Shown here: positions 17,802 through 38,725 of the stretch, piece by piece
How positions within the stretch are numbered: the first letter of the stretch is position 1
How the letters are laid out: every line of letters begins with the position of its first letter
From: Variovorax paradoxus
GTDB lineage: Bacteria > Pseudomonadota > Gammaproteobacteria > Burkholderiales > Burkholderiaceae_C
Reading direction: 5' to 3'
Length of the DNA stretch: 64,000 nucleotides
Assembly: GCF_018614915.1 (NCBI RefSeq)
Contig: NZ_JAGGNU010000014.1
Coordinates: 242,143-306,142 of the forward strand
Program-made: the position numbers and the translations under genes
The notes under the pieces: generated by a model
Database searches by the model: none
The model's input: only the letters and a program-made list of their open reading frames with translations
What the model was told of the DNA's origin: nothing

Positions 17802-20800
17802 ACATCTCCGAGCTCTGCATCCGTCGTCCCGCGATGACGGTGCTGCTCTCTGCCGCGGCGGTGGTGGCCGGCATCTTTGCCTACTTCCAGATCCCGGTCG
17901 CGGCGCTGCCGAGCTACAACACGCCGGTCATCAACGTCAATGCGCAACTGCCCGGCGCCAGTCCGGACACCATGGCCTCCTCGGTTGCGCTGCCGCTCGA
18001 GAAGCAGTTCTCCACCATTCCGGGCCTGTCGACCATCAGCTCGGTCAACACCCAGGGCGTGAGCTCGATCACGCTCGAGTTCGTCAGCAGCCGCGACATC
18101 GACGCGGCCGCTGTCGACGTCCAGGCGGCGCTGCTGCGCGCGCAGCGGCAGTTGCCGGTCGAGCTCACGCAGCTGCCTTCCTACCGCAAGGTCAACCCGG
18201 CCGACGCGCCGGTGCTGTTCATCGCGATGACCTCGCAGTCGATGAACCCGTCCGAGCTCAACGACTATGCGGAAAACCTGATCTCGCCGACGCTGTCGAC
18301 CATCGACGGCGTGGCCCAGGTCGTGGTCTACGGGCGCAAGGCCTTCGCGGTGCGCGTGAAGGCCGATGCCGACCTGCTCAACGCGCGCAACATCACGCTC
18401 GACGAGCTGGCCGACGCCGTCCGCCTTGCGAATGCCAACACGCCGGTCGGTGTGCTCGACGGTCCGCGCCAGACGCTCACCATTCAGGCCAACGAGCAAC
18501 TGATGAAGGCAGCCGACTTCGCCAAGCTGATCGTCGGCCAGCGCAACGGAGCGCCGGTGCGGCTGGACGAGGTCGCGACCGTCGAGGACAGCTTCGAATC
18601 GGTCAAGACCGGCAGCAGCTTCAACGGCCAGAGCTCGATCTCGTTGGCGGTGCAGCGCCAGCCCAATGCCAACACGGTGCAGGTGGTGGACGCGGTGCGC
18701 GCGCTGATGCCGCGCTTCCGCGAGGAGCTGCCGCAGTCGGTCGAGATCAACATGGTCAACGACCGCTCGATCTCGATCCGCGAAGCGGTGCACGACGTGC
18801 AGCTGACGCTGCTCGGCACGGTGCTGCTGGTGGTGCTGGTGATCTTTCTGTTCCTGCACCGCGTGGTGGCCACGCTGATCCCGGCGGCCACGATCCCGAT
18901 CTCGCTGATCGGCGCGGTCGCGCTGCTCTACGCCTTCGGCTACAGCCTCGACAACGTGTCGCTGCTGGGCATCACGCTGGCGGTGGGCCTGGTGGTAGAC
19001 GACGCGATCGTCGTGCTCGAGAACATCATGCGCTACGTCGAAAAGGGCATGGAGCCGATGGCGGCCGCGCTGCGTGGCGCACGCGAGGTGGGCTTCACCA
19101 TCATCTCGATCTCGATTTCGCTGGTGGCGGTGTTCATTCCGATCTTCTTCATGCCGGGCGTGATCGGCCTGTTGTTCCACGAGTTCGCGGTGGTGGTCGG
19201 GCTGGCGGTGATGGTCTCGGCCGTGGTCTCGCTCACCCTGGTGCCGATGCTCGCGAGCCGGCTCCTGCGGCACACGCCGCGCGAAGGCGGCGTGGCGGAG
19301 GACCACGAGGAACAGCACCCCGAGCCCGGCACAGCGATCGGCCGTGCCTTCGAACGCGGCTACCGCTGGGTGCACGGCAGCTACATGCGCACGCTCGACT
19401 GGACGCTGCACCACCGCAATGTGATGCTCGTCGTCGCCGCCTCGACCTTCGCATTGACGGCGTGGATGTTCATCACCATCCCCAAGGGCTTCTTCCCCGA
19501 GGAAGACATCGGGCAAATCCTTATCACGACCGAAGCCGCCGAAGACATCTCGTTCCCGGCGATGAAGGTCTTGCAGGATCGCGTGGCAGAGGCCGTGCTG
19601 GCCGATCCGAACGTGGCCTATGTCAACTCCTTCATCGGCGTTGGCGGTTCGAGCGCCACACAGAATACCGGCCGCTTGTTCGTGGTGCTCAAGCCGCGCA
19701 AGGAACGCGGCGCGATGGCGCAGGTGATGGAGTCCCTGCGCACGCGCTTTCGCGAAATCCCGGGCATCGCCGCCTACATGCAGCCGCTGCAGAACCTGCG
19801 CCTGGGCGGCCGGCAGAGCAAGGCGCGCTTCCAGTACACGCTGCAGAGCGTGAGCGCCGGCACCATGAACGTCTGGGCCGACAAGTTGATGGAGCGCATG
19901 CGCGCCGACCCGGCCTTCCGCGACGTGACCAGCGATTCGCAGAACCGCGGCCTGCAGGCCACGCTCGATATCGACCGCGACAAGGCCGGCGTGCTCGGCG
20001 TCGCGGTCGGCGACCTGCGCACCGCGCTCTACAACGCCTACGGCGACCGGCAGATCGGCAGCATCTACGCGCCCAGCAACACCTACCAGGTGATCCTCTC
20101 GGCGGCCGACGACGACCGCCAGTTCGAGGAAGACATGGCCCGCCTGTCGGTGCGCAACAAGGCCGGGCAGCTGGTGCCGCTGTCGGCCTTCTCGAGCGTC
20201 AAGCGCACCGTCGGCCCGACCTCGGTCAACCACCAGGGGCAACTGCAGGCCGTGACCGTGTCCTTCAACCTCGCGCCCGACGTGCCCCTGGGCGACGCGA
20301 CCGCGAAGGTCGACCGGTTCAAGGCCGATCTCAAGATGCCGGCCTCGATCATCACCAGCTACGGCGGCGACGCGGCCGTGTTCCAGAGTTCGCAGGCGAG
20401 CCAGGCCGTGCTGCTGATCCTGGCGGTGCTGGTGATCTACGTGCTGCTGGGTGTGCTCTACGAGAGCTACATCCATCCGCTGACCATCCTGGCCGGCCTG
20501 CCTTCGGCGGCGGTGGGCGCGCTGCTGTCGCTCAAGCTCTTCGGCTTCGACCTGACCTTGATCGCGACCATCGGCATCCTGCTTTTGATCGGCATCGTCA
20601 AGAAGAACGCGATCATGATGATCGACTTCGCGCTCGATGCGCAGCGCGCCCAGGGCCTGCAGCCGATCGATGCGATCCGCGAGGCCTGCCGGTTGCGTTT
20701 CCGCCCCATCCTGATGACCACGCTGGCGGCGCTGATGGGCGCACTGCCGCTCGCGCTGGGCTTGGGCGCCGGCGCCGAGCTGCGCCAGCCGCTGGGCGTG

Positions 20801-20953
20801 GCGGTGGTCGGCGGGCTGATCTTCTCGCAGGTGATCACGCTCTACATCACGCCGGCGATCTACCTGGCGCTCGACCGCTACAGCGGCAGCGGGCCGATGC
20901 AGGAACTGCCCGGGGAAGCGCCGGCGCACGCGGCGCCGCACGCCGCGAGCTGA
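17798..20953 (+). CDS. RND efflux pump inner membrane permease (MdtB/MdtC-like)
   Basis: Proton-driven HAE1-family transporter of 1051 residues with the standard plan of twelve helices and two large periplasmic loops. The paired acidic residues of TM4 used in proton relay are visible in LAVGLVVDDAIVVLENIMRYVEKG. The start is the ATG at 17798 overlapping the adaptor stop (ATGA); longer upstream reading overlaps the adaptor out of frame. Only one permease gene is present and no outer membrane channel follows, so it must borrow a TolC/OprM partner encoded elsewhere. It converges on the biosynthetic operon with only ten bases between stop codons. Confidence 0.93.
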   Translation: MNISELCIRRPAMTVLLSAAAVVAGIFAYFQIPVAALPSYNTPVINVNAQLPGASPDTMASSVALPLEKQFSTIPGLSTISSVNTQGVSSITLEFVSSRDIDAAAVDVQAALLRAQRQLPVELTQLPSYRKVNPADAPVLFIAMTSQSMNPSELNDYAENLISPTLSTIDGVAQVVVYGRKAFAVRVKADADLLNARNITLDELADAVRLANANTPVGVLDGPRQTLTIQANEQLMKAADFAKLIVGQRNGAPVRLDEVATVEDSFESVKTGSSFNGQSSISLAVQRQPNANTVQVVDAVRALMPRFREELPQSVEINMVNDRSISIREAVHDVQLTLLGTVLLVVLVIFLFLHRVVATLIPAATIPISLIGAVALLYAFGYSLDNVSLLGITLAVGLVVDDAIVVLENIMRYVEKGMEPMAAALRGAREVGFTIISISISLVAVFIPIFFMPGVIGLLFHEFAVVVGLAVMVSAVVSLTLVPMLASRLLRHTPREGGVAEDHEEQHPEPGTAIGRAFERGYRWVHGSYMRTLDWTLHHRNVMLVVAASTFALTAWMFITIPKGFFPEEDIGQILITTEAAEDISFPAMKVLQDRVAEAVLADPNVAYVNSFIGVGGSSATQNTGRLFVVLKPRKERGAMAQVMESLRTRFREIPGIAAYMQPLQNLRLGGRQSKARFQYTLQSVSAGTMNVWADKLMERMRADPAFRDVTSDSQNRGLQATLDIDRDKAGVLGVAVGDLRTALYNAYGDRQIGSIYAPSNTYQVILSAADDDRQFEEDMARLSVRNKAGQLVPLSAFSSVKRTVGPTSVNHQGQLQAVTVSFNLAPDVPLGDATAKVDRFKADLKMPASIITSYGGDAAVFQSSQASQAVLLILAVLVIYVLLGVLYESYIHPLTILAGLPSAAVGALLSLKLFGFDLTLIATIGILLLIGIVKKNAIMMIDFALDAQRAQGLQPIDAIREACRLRFRPILMTTLAALMGALPLALGLGAGAELRQPLGVAVVGGLIFSQVITLYITPAIYLALDRYSGSGPMQELPGEAPAHAAPHAAS

Positions 20954-20963
20954 AGCGCCGGAT

Positions 20964-21905
20964 TCAGTGCACGGGATCGCGCTGCCAGGCCGCGGCAGTG
21001 CGCGCGCCGGCATGCGCACCCGCGCGGCCGCCGGCTGCGGAATGGACCGCAGACGCCGTACCGCCGTGCGTCACGCGCAGGGCCCAGTCGCACACCACCC
21101 GCATGAAGGTCTGCTGCGAGGCCATCGAGGTGAGGCTGTGGTCGATCTCGGCGATGAACTCGTACTCGAACTGCTGCATGAAGGGCTCGTCGGCAAAGGG
21201 ACCGAGCTGGTCACGGCCGCGGTCGGTGACGTGCATGGTGCCGGTATAGAACAGCAGCACCGCCACGTTGCGCTCCGCCAGCTGCGTCATGGAGCGGCGG
21301 AACAGCGCGGCCGTGACTTCCGGCGGATCGGGTTCGAAGATGCTGGGCGCCGCAGCGGCCGCGGCGCTGGTCGAGAACTTGCGCTGCAGCCAGCGAACGG
21401 TCTTGCCGATCACGGCCGGATTGGTCGGCACCGCCAGCGCGCGATGCAGGGTGCGCTCCCAGCGCGCGCGGCGGCCGGGGAAGGCGTAGCCGTCGAACAT
21501 GAGGAGCCCGATCACGCGCGCATCGGCGACCGCCAGCGAGAGCCCGTTGGTGGCGCCCGAGCACAGGCCGATCGCGATGAAGCGGCGAATGCCGAGCATG
21601 GTCTGGATCAGGTTCATCGCCGCCTGCAGGTCGAACACCGCCTGCGTGAGGAAGTGCTCGGAGCCGCCGGCCGGGCCGCTGTCGCCCAGGCCCGCGAGAT
21701 CGAAGCGGATGCTGCTGATGCCGCGCGCGGCCATCTGCCGCGCCAGCTTCACGTTGATGCGCCGCGGGCCGATGCGGTGGTTCGCGCCCATGTTGAGCAT
21801 CAGGCAGGCCACGGGTGCCAGCGAACCCTCGGCGGGCGTCGTGATGATGCCGATCAGCGCGCCGTCGGGCCCGAACTGGACGGGGATTTCCTTGTAGTCA
21901 TTCAT
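20964..21905 (-). CDS. Alpha/beta hydrolase with Cys nucleophile elbow (last gene of NRPS/PKS operon)
   Basis: Alpha/beta-hydrolase fold protein of 313 residues. The oxyanion/strand region reads ISSIRFDLAGLGDSG, and the nucleophile elbow is Gly113-Leu-Cys115-Ser-Gly117, with Cys where Ser normally stands. A candidate catalytic His256 occurs in EIDHSLTS. Residues 275-313 form a low-complexity Ala/Gly/His tail. No signal peptide. It overlaps the preceding hydrolase gene by eight bases and is last in a five-gene operon with a PKS/NRPS line that has no thioesterase, so an off-loading, cyclising or editing role is a reasonable inference. It also resembles the S33-type hydrolases associated with acyl-carrier systems. 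Confidence 0.75.
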   Translation of the reverse strand: MNDYKEIPVQFGPDGALIGIITTPAEGSLAPVACLMLNMGANHRIGPRRINVKLARQMAARGISSIRFDLAGLGDSGPAGGSEHFLTQAVFDLQAAMNLIQTMLGIRRFIAIGLCSGATNGLSLAVADARVIGLLMFDGYAFPGRRARWERTLHRALAVPTNPAVIGKTVRWLQRKFSTSAAAAAAPSIFEPDPPEVTAALFRRSMTQLAERNVAVLLFYTGTMHVTDRGRDQLGPFADEPFMQQFEYEFIAEIDHSLTSMASQQTFMRVVCDWALRVTHGGTASAVHSAAGGRAGAHAGARTAAAWQRDPVH

Positions 21906-22704
21906 GGACTTCTGCCAGCAAGCGTTGCAAGGCCTCCGTGGGAACCATCGCGTTGTTGGGATGCGGATCGGAGGTCCAGATCAGCGGATGCTGGAACGGC
22001 GAGACGCGCAGCGGCATGTGGCGGGCCGTCTCCTTGCCCGCCCAATGATGGGCCGGGTGGTCGTCCGCATCGGCGAGCACCACCGTCTCGTGCAGCGCCG
22101 TGAGCTGCAGGGTTTCCGGCCCGAGCGCGCGCAGCTGCTGGCGCAGCAGCGGCGAGACGCCGAAGCCGAAGATCTCGTCGGTGAAGGCATCGCCGTCCTT
22201 CGCCAGCCGGCGGCGCCATGCCGGGTCGGGCACGCAGAAGGAGCGTTCGAGCGCATCCACGTGCCCGGCGCGCAGTGTCTCGACGTAGCGCGCGCCGTCG
22301 ACGATCGGGTCCCACAGGAGCAGCCGCGCCGGATCGCAGCGCCCGCTCTTGGCCGCCAGCACCGCCAGCGCGGCGCCCAGGCGCGCGCCGAGCCAAACGA
22401 TGCGCCGGCTGCCGGCGCGGCGCCGCAGCTCCTCGTGCGCGGTGCAGATGTCACGCCGCCAGCCTTCGAGATCGCCATCGGTGTCCTCGCCGGGCGAGTC
22501 GCCGCTGCCGTGGTAGTCGAAGCGCAGCACCGCCACGCCCGAGCGCGCGAGCCGGTCGGACAGCACGCGGAAAAGGCGGTGCGCACGCACCGCCTCCTGC
22601 CCGAGCGGCGGGCAGATCAGCACGGCGACGCCGCTGTCGCGCTCGGGCGAATGGAAGAGCCCGAACAATTGCCGCGAGGCGGGGCCGAAGAGCATCGGTG
22701 TCAT
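21898..22704 (-). CDS. Alpha/beta hydrolase-fold protein lacking the catalytic Ser
   Basis: A 268-residue alpha/beta-hydrolase-fold protein (VAVLICPPLGQEAVR; VAVLRFDYHGSGDSPG). The expected nucleophile elbow reads Gly106-Ala-Arg108-Leu-Gly110, so Arg replaces the nucleophile. His residues near 216-220 and 239 could be remnants of a triad. Similar Arg-bearing elbows occur, as far as I recall, in exosortase-system hydrolase 2 and related carrier-protein-linked proteins. I chose the ATG at 22704, which overlaps the PPTase stop (ATGA); a longer reading adds an Arg-rich stretch with no homology. It may be a non-catalytic partner of the following Cys hydrolase. Confidence 0.72.
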   Translation of the reverse strand: MTPMLFGPASRQLFGLFHSPERDSGVAVLICPPLGQEAVRAHRLFRVLSDRLARSGVAVLRFDYHGSGDSPGEDTDGDLEGWRRDICTAHEELRRRAGSRRIVWLGARLGAALAVLAAKSGRCDPARLLLWDPIVDGARYVETLRAGHVDALERSFCVPDPAWRRRLAKDGDAFTDEIFGFGVSPLLRQQLRALGPETLQLTALHETVVLADADDHPAHHWAGKETARHMPLRVSPFQHPLIWTSDPHPNNAMVPTEALQRLLAEVHE

Positions 22705-23420
22705 GCGTAAGTCTCGCTTTCGACGATGGGCATTCGCTGTACGACGACCGCCTCTTCGCATATCAGCACCCGCGCCATCGCGCACAGGGCGCCCTGGACA
22801 TCATGGAGCGAGGAGAGGGCCAGCCGCACCACGCCGTCGGCGGAGGTGATCTTCACTTCGCGCGAATCGGGCACCACGCCCACGTCGAAGCTGCGCGTGT
22901 CGACCGACAGGCCCATGCCGGTGGCCTTGAGGCAGGCTTCCTTGCGGGTCCAGCAGCTGAGAAAGGCGCGGTCGCGCGCGCTGGGTTCGAGCTGAGCCAG
23001 TGCACGCCGCTCGCTCTCGGTGAAGTAGCTGGCGGCCAGCGCCGCCGCATCCGGCATCGGGCGCAGCAGTTCGACGTCGACACCCACTTCGGCCTCGTCG
23101 CAGACTGCGATCATCGCCACCGACTGGCTGTGGCTCAGGTTGAAGCGCAGGCCCGCATGCTCGACCAGCGTGGGCTTGCCGAACGCGCCGTGGTCGAAGT
23201 CCAGCAGGCTCGCGGGGATGCCGCATTGCGACGAGAGCGTCTCGCGCAAGGCCGCATGGGCGGCGATGAAGCGATTGCGGTCACGCCGGAAGACGAAGCG
23301 CCGCGCGCGCTCCCACTCGCTCTCCGACAGGGCGGCCACGGCCTGCGGTGCCGGGGTGGCGTCCAGGTCGACTTGCCAGAGGCGGCAATACGCCGAAGAG
23401 GGGAGTTGCGTGGTCGTCAT
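22701..23420 (-). CDS. Sfp-type 4'-phosphopantetheinyl transferase
   Basis: Transfers phosphopantetheine from CoA to the conserved Ser of carrier proteins. In 239 residues the family motifs are in order: NLSHS (94-98), the Mg-binding GVDVE (113-117; Asp115, Glu117) and WTRKEACLK (157-165). The length matches the Sfp/EntD class that serves NRPS and PKS. The ATG at 23420 lies ten bases after the NRPS stop. It most likely primes the four carrier domains of the two synthases encoded immediately upstream. Confidence 0.93.
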   Translation of the reverse strand: MTTTQLPSSAYCRLWQVDLDATPAPQAVAALSESEWERARRFVFRRDRNRFIAAHAALRETLSSQCGIPASLLDFDHGAFGKPTLVEHAGLRFNLSHSQSVAMIAVCDEAEVGVDVELLRPMPDAAALAASYFTESERRALAQLEPSARDRAFLSCWTRKEACLKATGMGLSVDTRSFDVGVVPDSREVKITSADGVVRLALSSLHDVQGALCAMARVLICEEAVVVQRMPIVESETYA

Positions 23421-23430
23421 GGCAAGCTCT

Positions 23431-35780
<12,350 letters not shown>

Positions 35781-36109
35781 GAACTGATGGCTCCGCTGTT
35801 AGCCCTGTTGCTTCCTTGCCTCGTCGTCGCCGCTACATGTATCCGTTGAGAGTAACTACAAAGCATTCACTCGATATGCCGGATATTGCCTCTTCACGGC
35901 GCCTTGTGCCACCGTACAAAAGGCTAAGTAGCCAGCCTATGTCGTTTGGAGACACTGCAACATTCGACGCATTTGGTTGCGGCTGCCGTAGGACATTGCG
36001 GACACGATTCTGCCTCCCTTTTTACATTTTTAATACAAAGGAGGTACAAGAAACGCTGCGTCACGGCCAGAACTCATAGAAAAGTTCTATCTTTAACCGA
36101 TCCGGCCGG
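35781..36109. promoter_or_regulatory. Leader/promoter region of the biosynthetic operon, AT-richer than surroundings
   Basis: A 329-bp gene-free stretch that is visibly richer in A and T than its surroundings. It must carry the operon promoter unless transcription reads through from 36.7 kb. A compact palindrome GGCTAAGTAGCC (35922-35933) lies within overlapping AGGCT/AGCCT arms (35921-35938) and is a candidate operator. On the minus strand TTGTAC and TGTAAA near 36045-36020 sit 17 bp apart but match consensus poorly. No regulator gene is adjacent. Confidence 0.4.
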
Positions 36110-36748
36110 TCAGGCCGCGGTTTCGTCGAGGGAGCCGTCGCTCAGGTGTCCGATGTCGCCCCAGCCCACGAGCGTGAAGCCCTGGGGTGTCCAGAGCAGG
36201 CGGTTGATGGCAGCGTTGCCCAGGTGCCAGGTGCGCGGCGCCTGCAGTTCCTGGCGGGTGGCAGCGCGGTAGAGAACGTCCATCACGCCCCCGTGCGCCA
36301 CCATCACCACCAGTTCGCCCGCATGCTGCGCCGCGAGCCGCGCGGCCACACCGGTCACGCGCTCCCTGAAGTCCAGCAGCGACTCACCGCCATCCGGCGC
36401 GAAGGCCGGATCGCGGGTACGCCAGAGCCGGGCCTGGTCGGGGAGCGTGGCATCGATGTCGGCGAAGGTGCGGCCTTCGAAGTGGCCGAAGGCCCGCTCG
36501 CGCAGCCCTGGCTCCGATTGCACCTCGATGGCGCGCGGCCGGGCGATTTCGAGTGCGGTCTGCCAGGCGCGCGCGAGGTCGCTGGCATAGATGGCGGCGA
36601 TGGATTCCTCCGCGAGCGCCTGGCCGACGCGCCGCGCCTGCCAGAGGCCCGTGTCGTTCAGGGCGATGTCGAGCTGACCCTGAATGCGGGTGTCGACATT
36701 CCAAGCGGTTTCGCCGTGGCGCACGGCAATCAGGCGGGTGACCTCCAT
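36110..36748 (-). CDS. Histidine phosphatase family protein (phosphoglycerate mutase-like)
   Basis: Cytosolic protein of 212 residues in the branch-1 histidine phosphatase superfamily: RHGE at 10-13 with catalytic His11, Arg60, Glu84 and the second His152 in AHGG. Length and the pattern RHGETAWN...IQGQLD resemble GpmB/CobC-type phosphatases rather than true dPGM glycolytic mutases. The substrate is not evident from sequence or neighbours. It ends 20 bases before a weak AT hairpin and just upstream of the biosynthetic operon in the same orientation, so some read-through is possible. Confidence 0.88.
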   Translation of the reverse strand: MEVTRLIAVRHGETAWNVDTRIQGQLDIALNDTGLWQARRVGQALAEESIAAIYASDLARAWQTALEIARPRAIEVQSEPGLRERAFGHFEGRTFADIDATLPDQARLWRTRDPAFAPDGGESLLDFRERVTGVAARLAAQHAGELVVMVAHGGVMDVLYRAATRQELQAPRTWHLGNAAINRLLWTPQGFTLVGWGDIGHLSDGSLDETAA

Positions 36749-36759
36749 CGGCGGCGATT

Positions 36760-37395
36760 CTAGGGCGCGGCCTTGGCAGTCGAGACCTCGATGTCCACGC
36801 GGCGTTCGCCCTGCGGGGGGTTCGGGAAGCCCTGCAGGGCAGCCTGGAACATCACCGGCAGCACCCTTGCGCTGGCGGTGTAGGGGCCGTCATTGCGCGC
36901 ATGGGTCTCGTACACCACGCGGTTGGACGGCAGTTCGCGCAGCACGATGCTGACCTCGCGCGCGTACCAGGGGTTCGATGCGGGCGGAAAGGCCGGGCCG
37001 TACCAGCCGCCGCCATACCAGCCCCGGCCATACCAGGCCGAGCCGTAGTAGCGGCCATGGCGGTAGGGCCCCCAGGGGCCGGCACCGTAGAACCAGGGGT
37101 CGGCCCAGGGCGAGAGCTCGGCCGTCACGCGGGCGCCGATCTGCGCCGTGTAGCGGGGGTCGGCATCGTCGCGGCGCAGGCCGACGCGCTCGAGGGCGGC
37201 GCCCGCCATCGCTTCGAGCTGTTGCTGCTGGGCCTCGCTGGCCTGCTGCGAGGGCAGGCGTTCGAAGCGATAGCCCGCGCCGGACGGAATCGTTCCGATG
37301 CTGGAGAAGCTCTTCACCTCGCTGTCGACCACCCAGCGGGTGGCGCAGCCCGTCAGGCCGACGGTGAGGACAAGGGCGGTGAGCGCAAGTTTCAT
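36760..37395 (-). CDS. DUF4136 family lipoprotein
   Basis: A 211-residue lipoprotein: signal peptide with lipobox LTGC (mature Cys about residue 17), a DUF4136 domain with the typical VDSEVKSFSS start, and a Tyr/Gly/Trp-rich insert around 110-140 (YRHGRYYGSAWYGRGWYGGG) common in this family. The start at 37395 is supported by AGGAG seven bases upstream. Function unknown. Eleven bases separate it from the phosphatase gene, and it lies 28 bases after ttcA on the same strand. Confidence 0.85.
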   Translation of the reverse strand: MKLALTALVLTVGLTGCATRWVVDSEVKSFSSIGTIPSGAGYRFERLPSQQASEAQQQQLEAMAGAALERVGLRRDDADPRYTAQIGARVTAELSPWADPWFYGAGPWGPYRHGRYYGSAWYGRGWYGGGWYGPAFPPASNPWYAREVSIVLRELPSNRVVYETHARNDGPYTASARVLPVMFQAALQGFPNPPQGERRVDIEVSTAKAAP

Positions 37396-37423
37396 GCGGA
37401 TCTCCTGGTGGAGGCGCGGTCCC

Positions 37424-38335
37424 TCAAAGTTGCACGATGCGCAGCGCGGAGGGCGCCGGGAATTCGGGTGCGTCGAATGCCTTGTCCCCTTCGGCATCGG
37501 CCACGCCGGTGGCCTTGAGACCCTTGAAGTCGAAGGACGTTCCGTCGAGCAGGTGCGAGGGCACGACGTTCTGCAGCGCATTGAACATGTTCTCGACGCG
37601 CCCCGGGTGCTTGCGATCCCATTCGCGCAGCATTTCGCCGACCTGCTTGCGCTGCAGGTTCTCCTGGCTGCCGCAGAGCGTGCACGGAATGATCGGGAAC
37701 TCGCGGTGCTGCGCCCAGCGGACCAGGTCCTTCTCGGCCACGTAGGCCAGCGGCCGGATCACGATGTGCTTGCCGTCGTCGCTCACCAGCTTGGGCGGCA
37801 TGGACTTGAGCTTGCCGGCGAAGAACATGTTGAGGAAGAAGGTCTGCAGCATGTCGTCGCGGTGGTGTCCCAGCGCGACCTTGGTGGCACCGAGCTCGTC
37901 GGCCACGCGGTAGAGGATGCCGCGGCGCAGCCGGCTGCACAGGCCGCAGGTGGTCTTGCCTTCGGGAATCACGCGCTTGACGATGGAGTAGGTGTCCTGC
38001 TCCTCGATGTGGAAGGGCACGCCGAGCGCCGCCAGATAGCCGGGCAGCACGTCCTCGGGAAAGCCGGGCTGCTTCTGGTCGAGGTTGACGGCGACGATGT
38101 CGAAGTGGATCGGCGCCCGCGCGCGCAGCTTGAGCAGGATGTCGAGCAGCGCATAGCTGTCCTTGCCGCCCGAGACGCAGACCATGACCTTGTCGCCTTC
38201 CTCGATCATGTTGTAGTCCATGATCGCGCGGCCGACTTCGCGGCACAGGCGCTTCTCGAGCTTGTGGGTCTCGCGCTCGATCTTCAGACTGTTGTTTGTG
38301 GACGAGGTGATCTCGTCAATCCATACGGCACTCAT
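37424..38335 (-). CDS. ttcA: tRNA 2-thiocytidine(32) synthetase TtcA
   Basis: ATP-dependent, iron-sulphur-containing enzyme that thiolates C32 of certain tRNAs. The 303 residues show the PP-loop SGGKDS (55-60) and the two cysteine pairs CGLC (Cys130, Cys133) and CTLC (Cys218, Cys221) that hold the cluster. It starts immediately after the folB stop codon and uses AGGAG within the folB end as ribosome binding site, so translation is coupled. Length is normal. Confidence 0.96.
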   Translation of the reverse strand: MSAVWIDEITSSTNNSLKIERETHKLEKRLCREVGRAIMDYNMIEEGDKVMVCVSGGKDSYALLDILLKLRARAPIHFDIVAVNLDQKQPGFPEDVLPGYLAALGVPFHIEEQDTYSIVKRVIPEGKTTCGLCSRLRRGILYRVADELGATKVALGHHRDDMLQTFFLNMFFAGKLKSMPPKLVSDDGKHIVIRPLAYVAEKDLVRWAQHREFPIIPCTLCGSQENLQRKQVGEMLREWDRKHPGRVENMFNALQNVVPSHLLDGTSFDFKGLKATGVADAEGDKAFDAPEFPAPSALRIVQL

Positions 38336-38725
38336 CTACTTGCTCCTGAATACTTCAACGCCTACTGCCTCGCAATCGGGGTACACATCCGGCTTGGCCG
38401 TCGACACCCGCGCGGCCTGCACCTTGGGATGCGCGAGCACCTGCGTCAGGATGTCGTCGCACAGCGTTTCCTGCAAGTGGATGTGGCCCTTGGACAGGCG
38501 CGTGGCGACGGTGCGGCGGATGAAGTCGTAGTCGACCACCTCGTCGAGATCGTCCGCCTTGGGCGTCGAGACGTCGAGCGGCACGTAGAGGTCGACATTG
38601 ATGATGACGCGCTGCTCGGCGCGCTTCTCGAACTCGTGCACGCCGATGTTGATCCAGACCTCGTAGTCGCGCAGGAACACGCGCCGGCACGAGAGCAGAA
38701 GAGGGTCGAGGGCGGCAGTGGTCAT
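38336..38725 (-). CDS. folB: Dihydroneopterin aldolase family protein FolB
   Basis: Protein of 129 residues of the FolB/FolX fold (VWINIGVHEFEKRAEQRVIINVDLYV). Dihydroneopterin aldolase cleaves dihydroneopterin to 6-hydroxymethyl-dihydropterin in folate synthesis, and some members epimerise instead. The start is the ATG at 38725, which overlaps the reductase stop (ATGA). Being next to a pteridine-reductase-like SDR supports a pterin role, though FolB versus FolX activity cannot be told from sequence alone. Confidence 0.88.
   Translation of the reverse strand: MTTAALDPLLLSCRRVFLRDYEVWINIGVHEFEKRAEQRVIINVDLYVPLDVSTPKADDLDEVVDYDFIRRTVATRLSKGHIHLQETLCDDILTQVLAHPKVQAARVSTAKPDVYPDCEAVGVEVFRSK

Noticed and set aside
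17534..21019. Minus-strand open frame of about 1161 codons opposite the RND permease
   Set aside because: Antisense shadow; low-complexity composition and no motif, whereas the plus strand encodes a full RND transporter.
35898..35911. TGGCAC on the minus strand upstream of the biosynthetic operon, as a possible sigma-54 promoter
   Set aside because: The required TTGC at the correct spacing is missing (GCCG instead).
36076..36090. ATAGAA/TTCTAT hairpin as terminator of the histidine phosphatase gene
   Set aside because: Only six mostly A/T pairs with a three-base loop and no T-run downstream on the minus strand.
36760..37581. Longer version of the DUF4136 lipoprotein starting near 37581
   Set aside because: The extra N-terminus overlaps ttcA, and the internal ATG at 37395 has a good ribosome binding site followed directly by a lipoprotein signal peptide.
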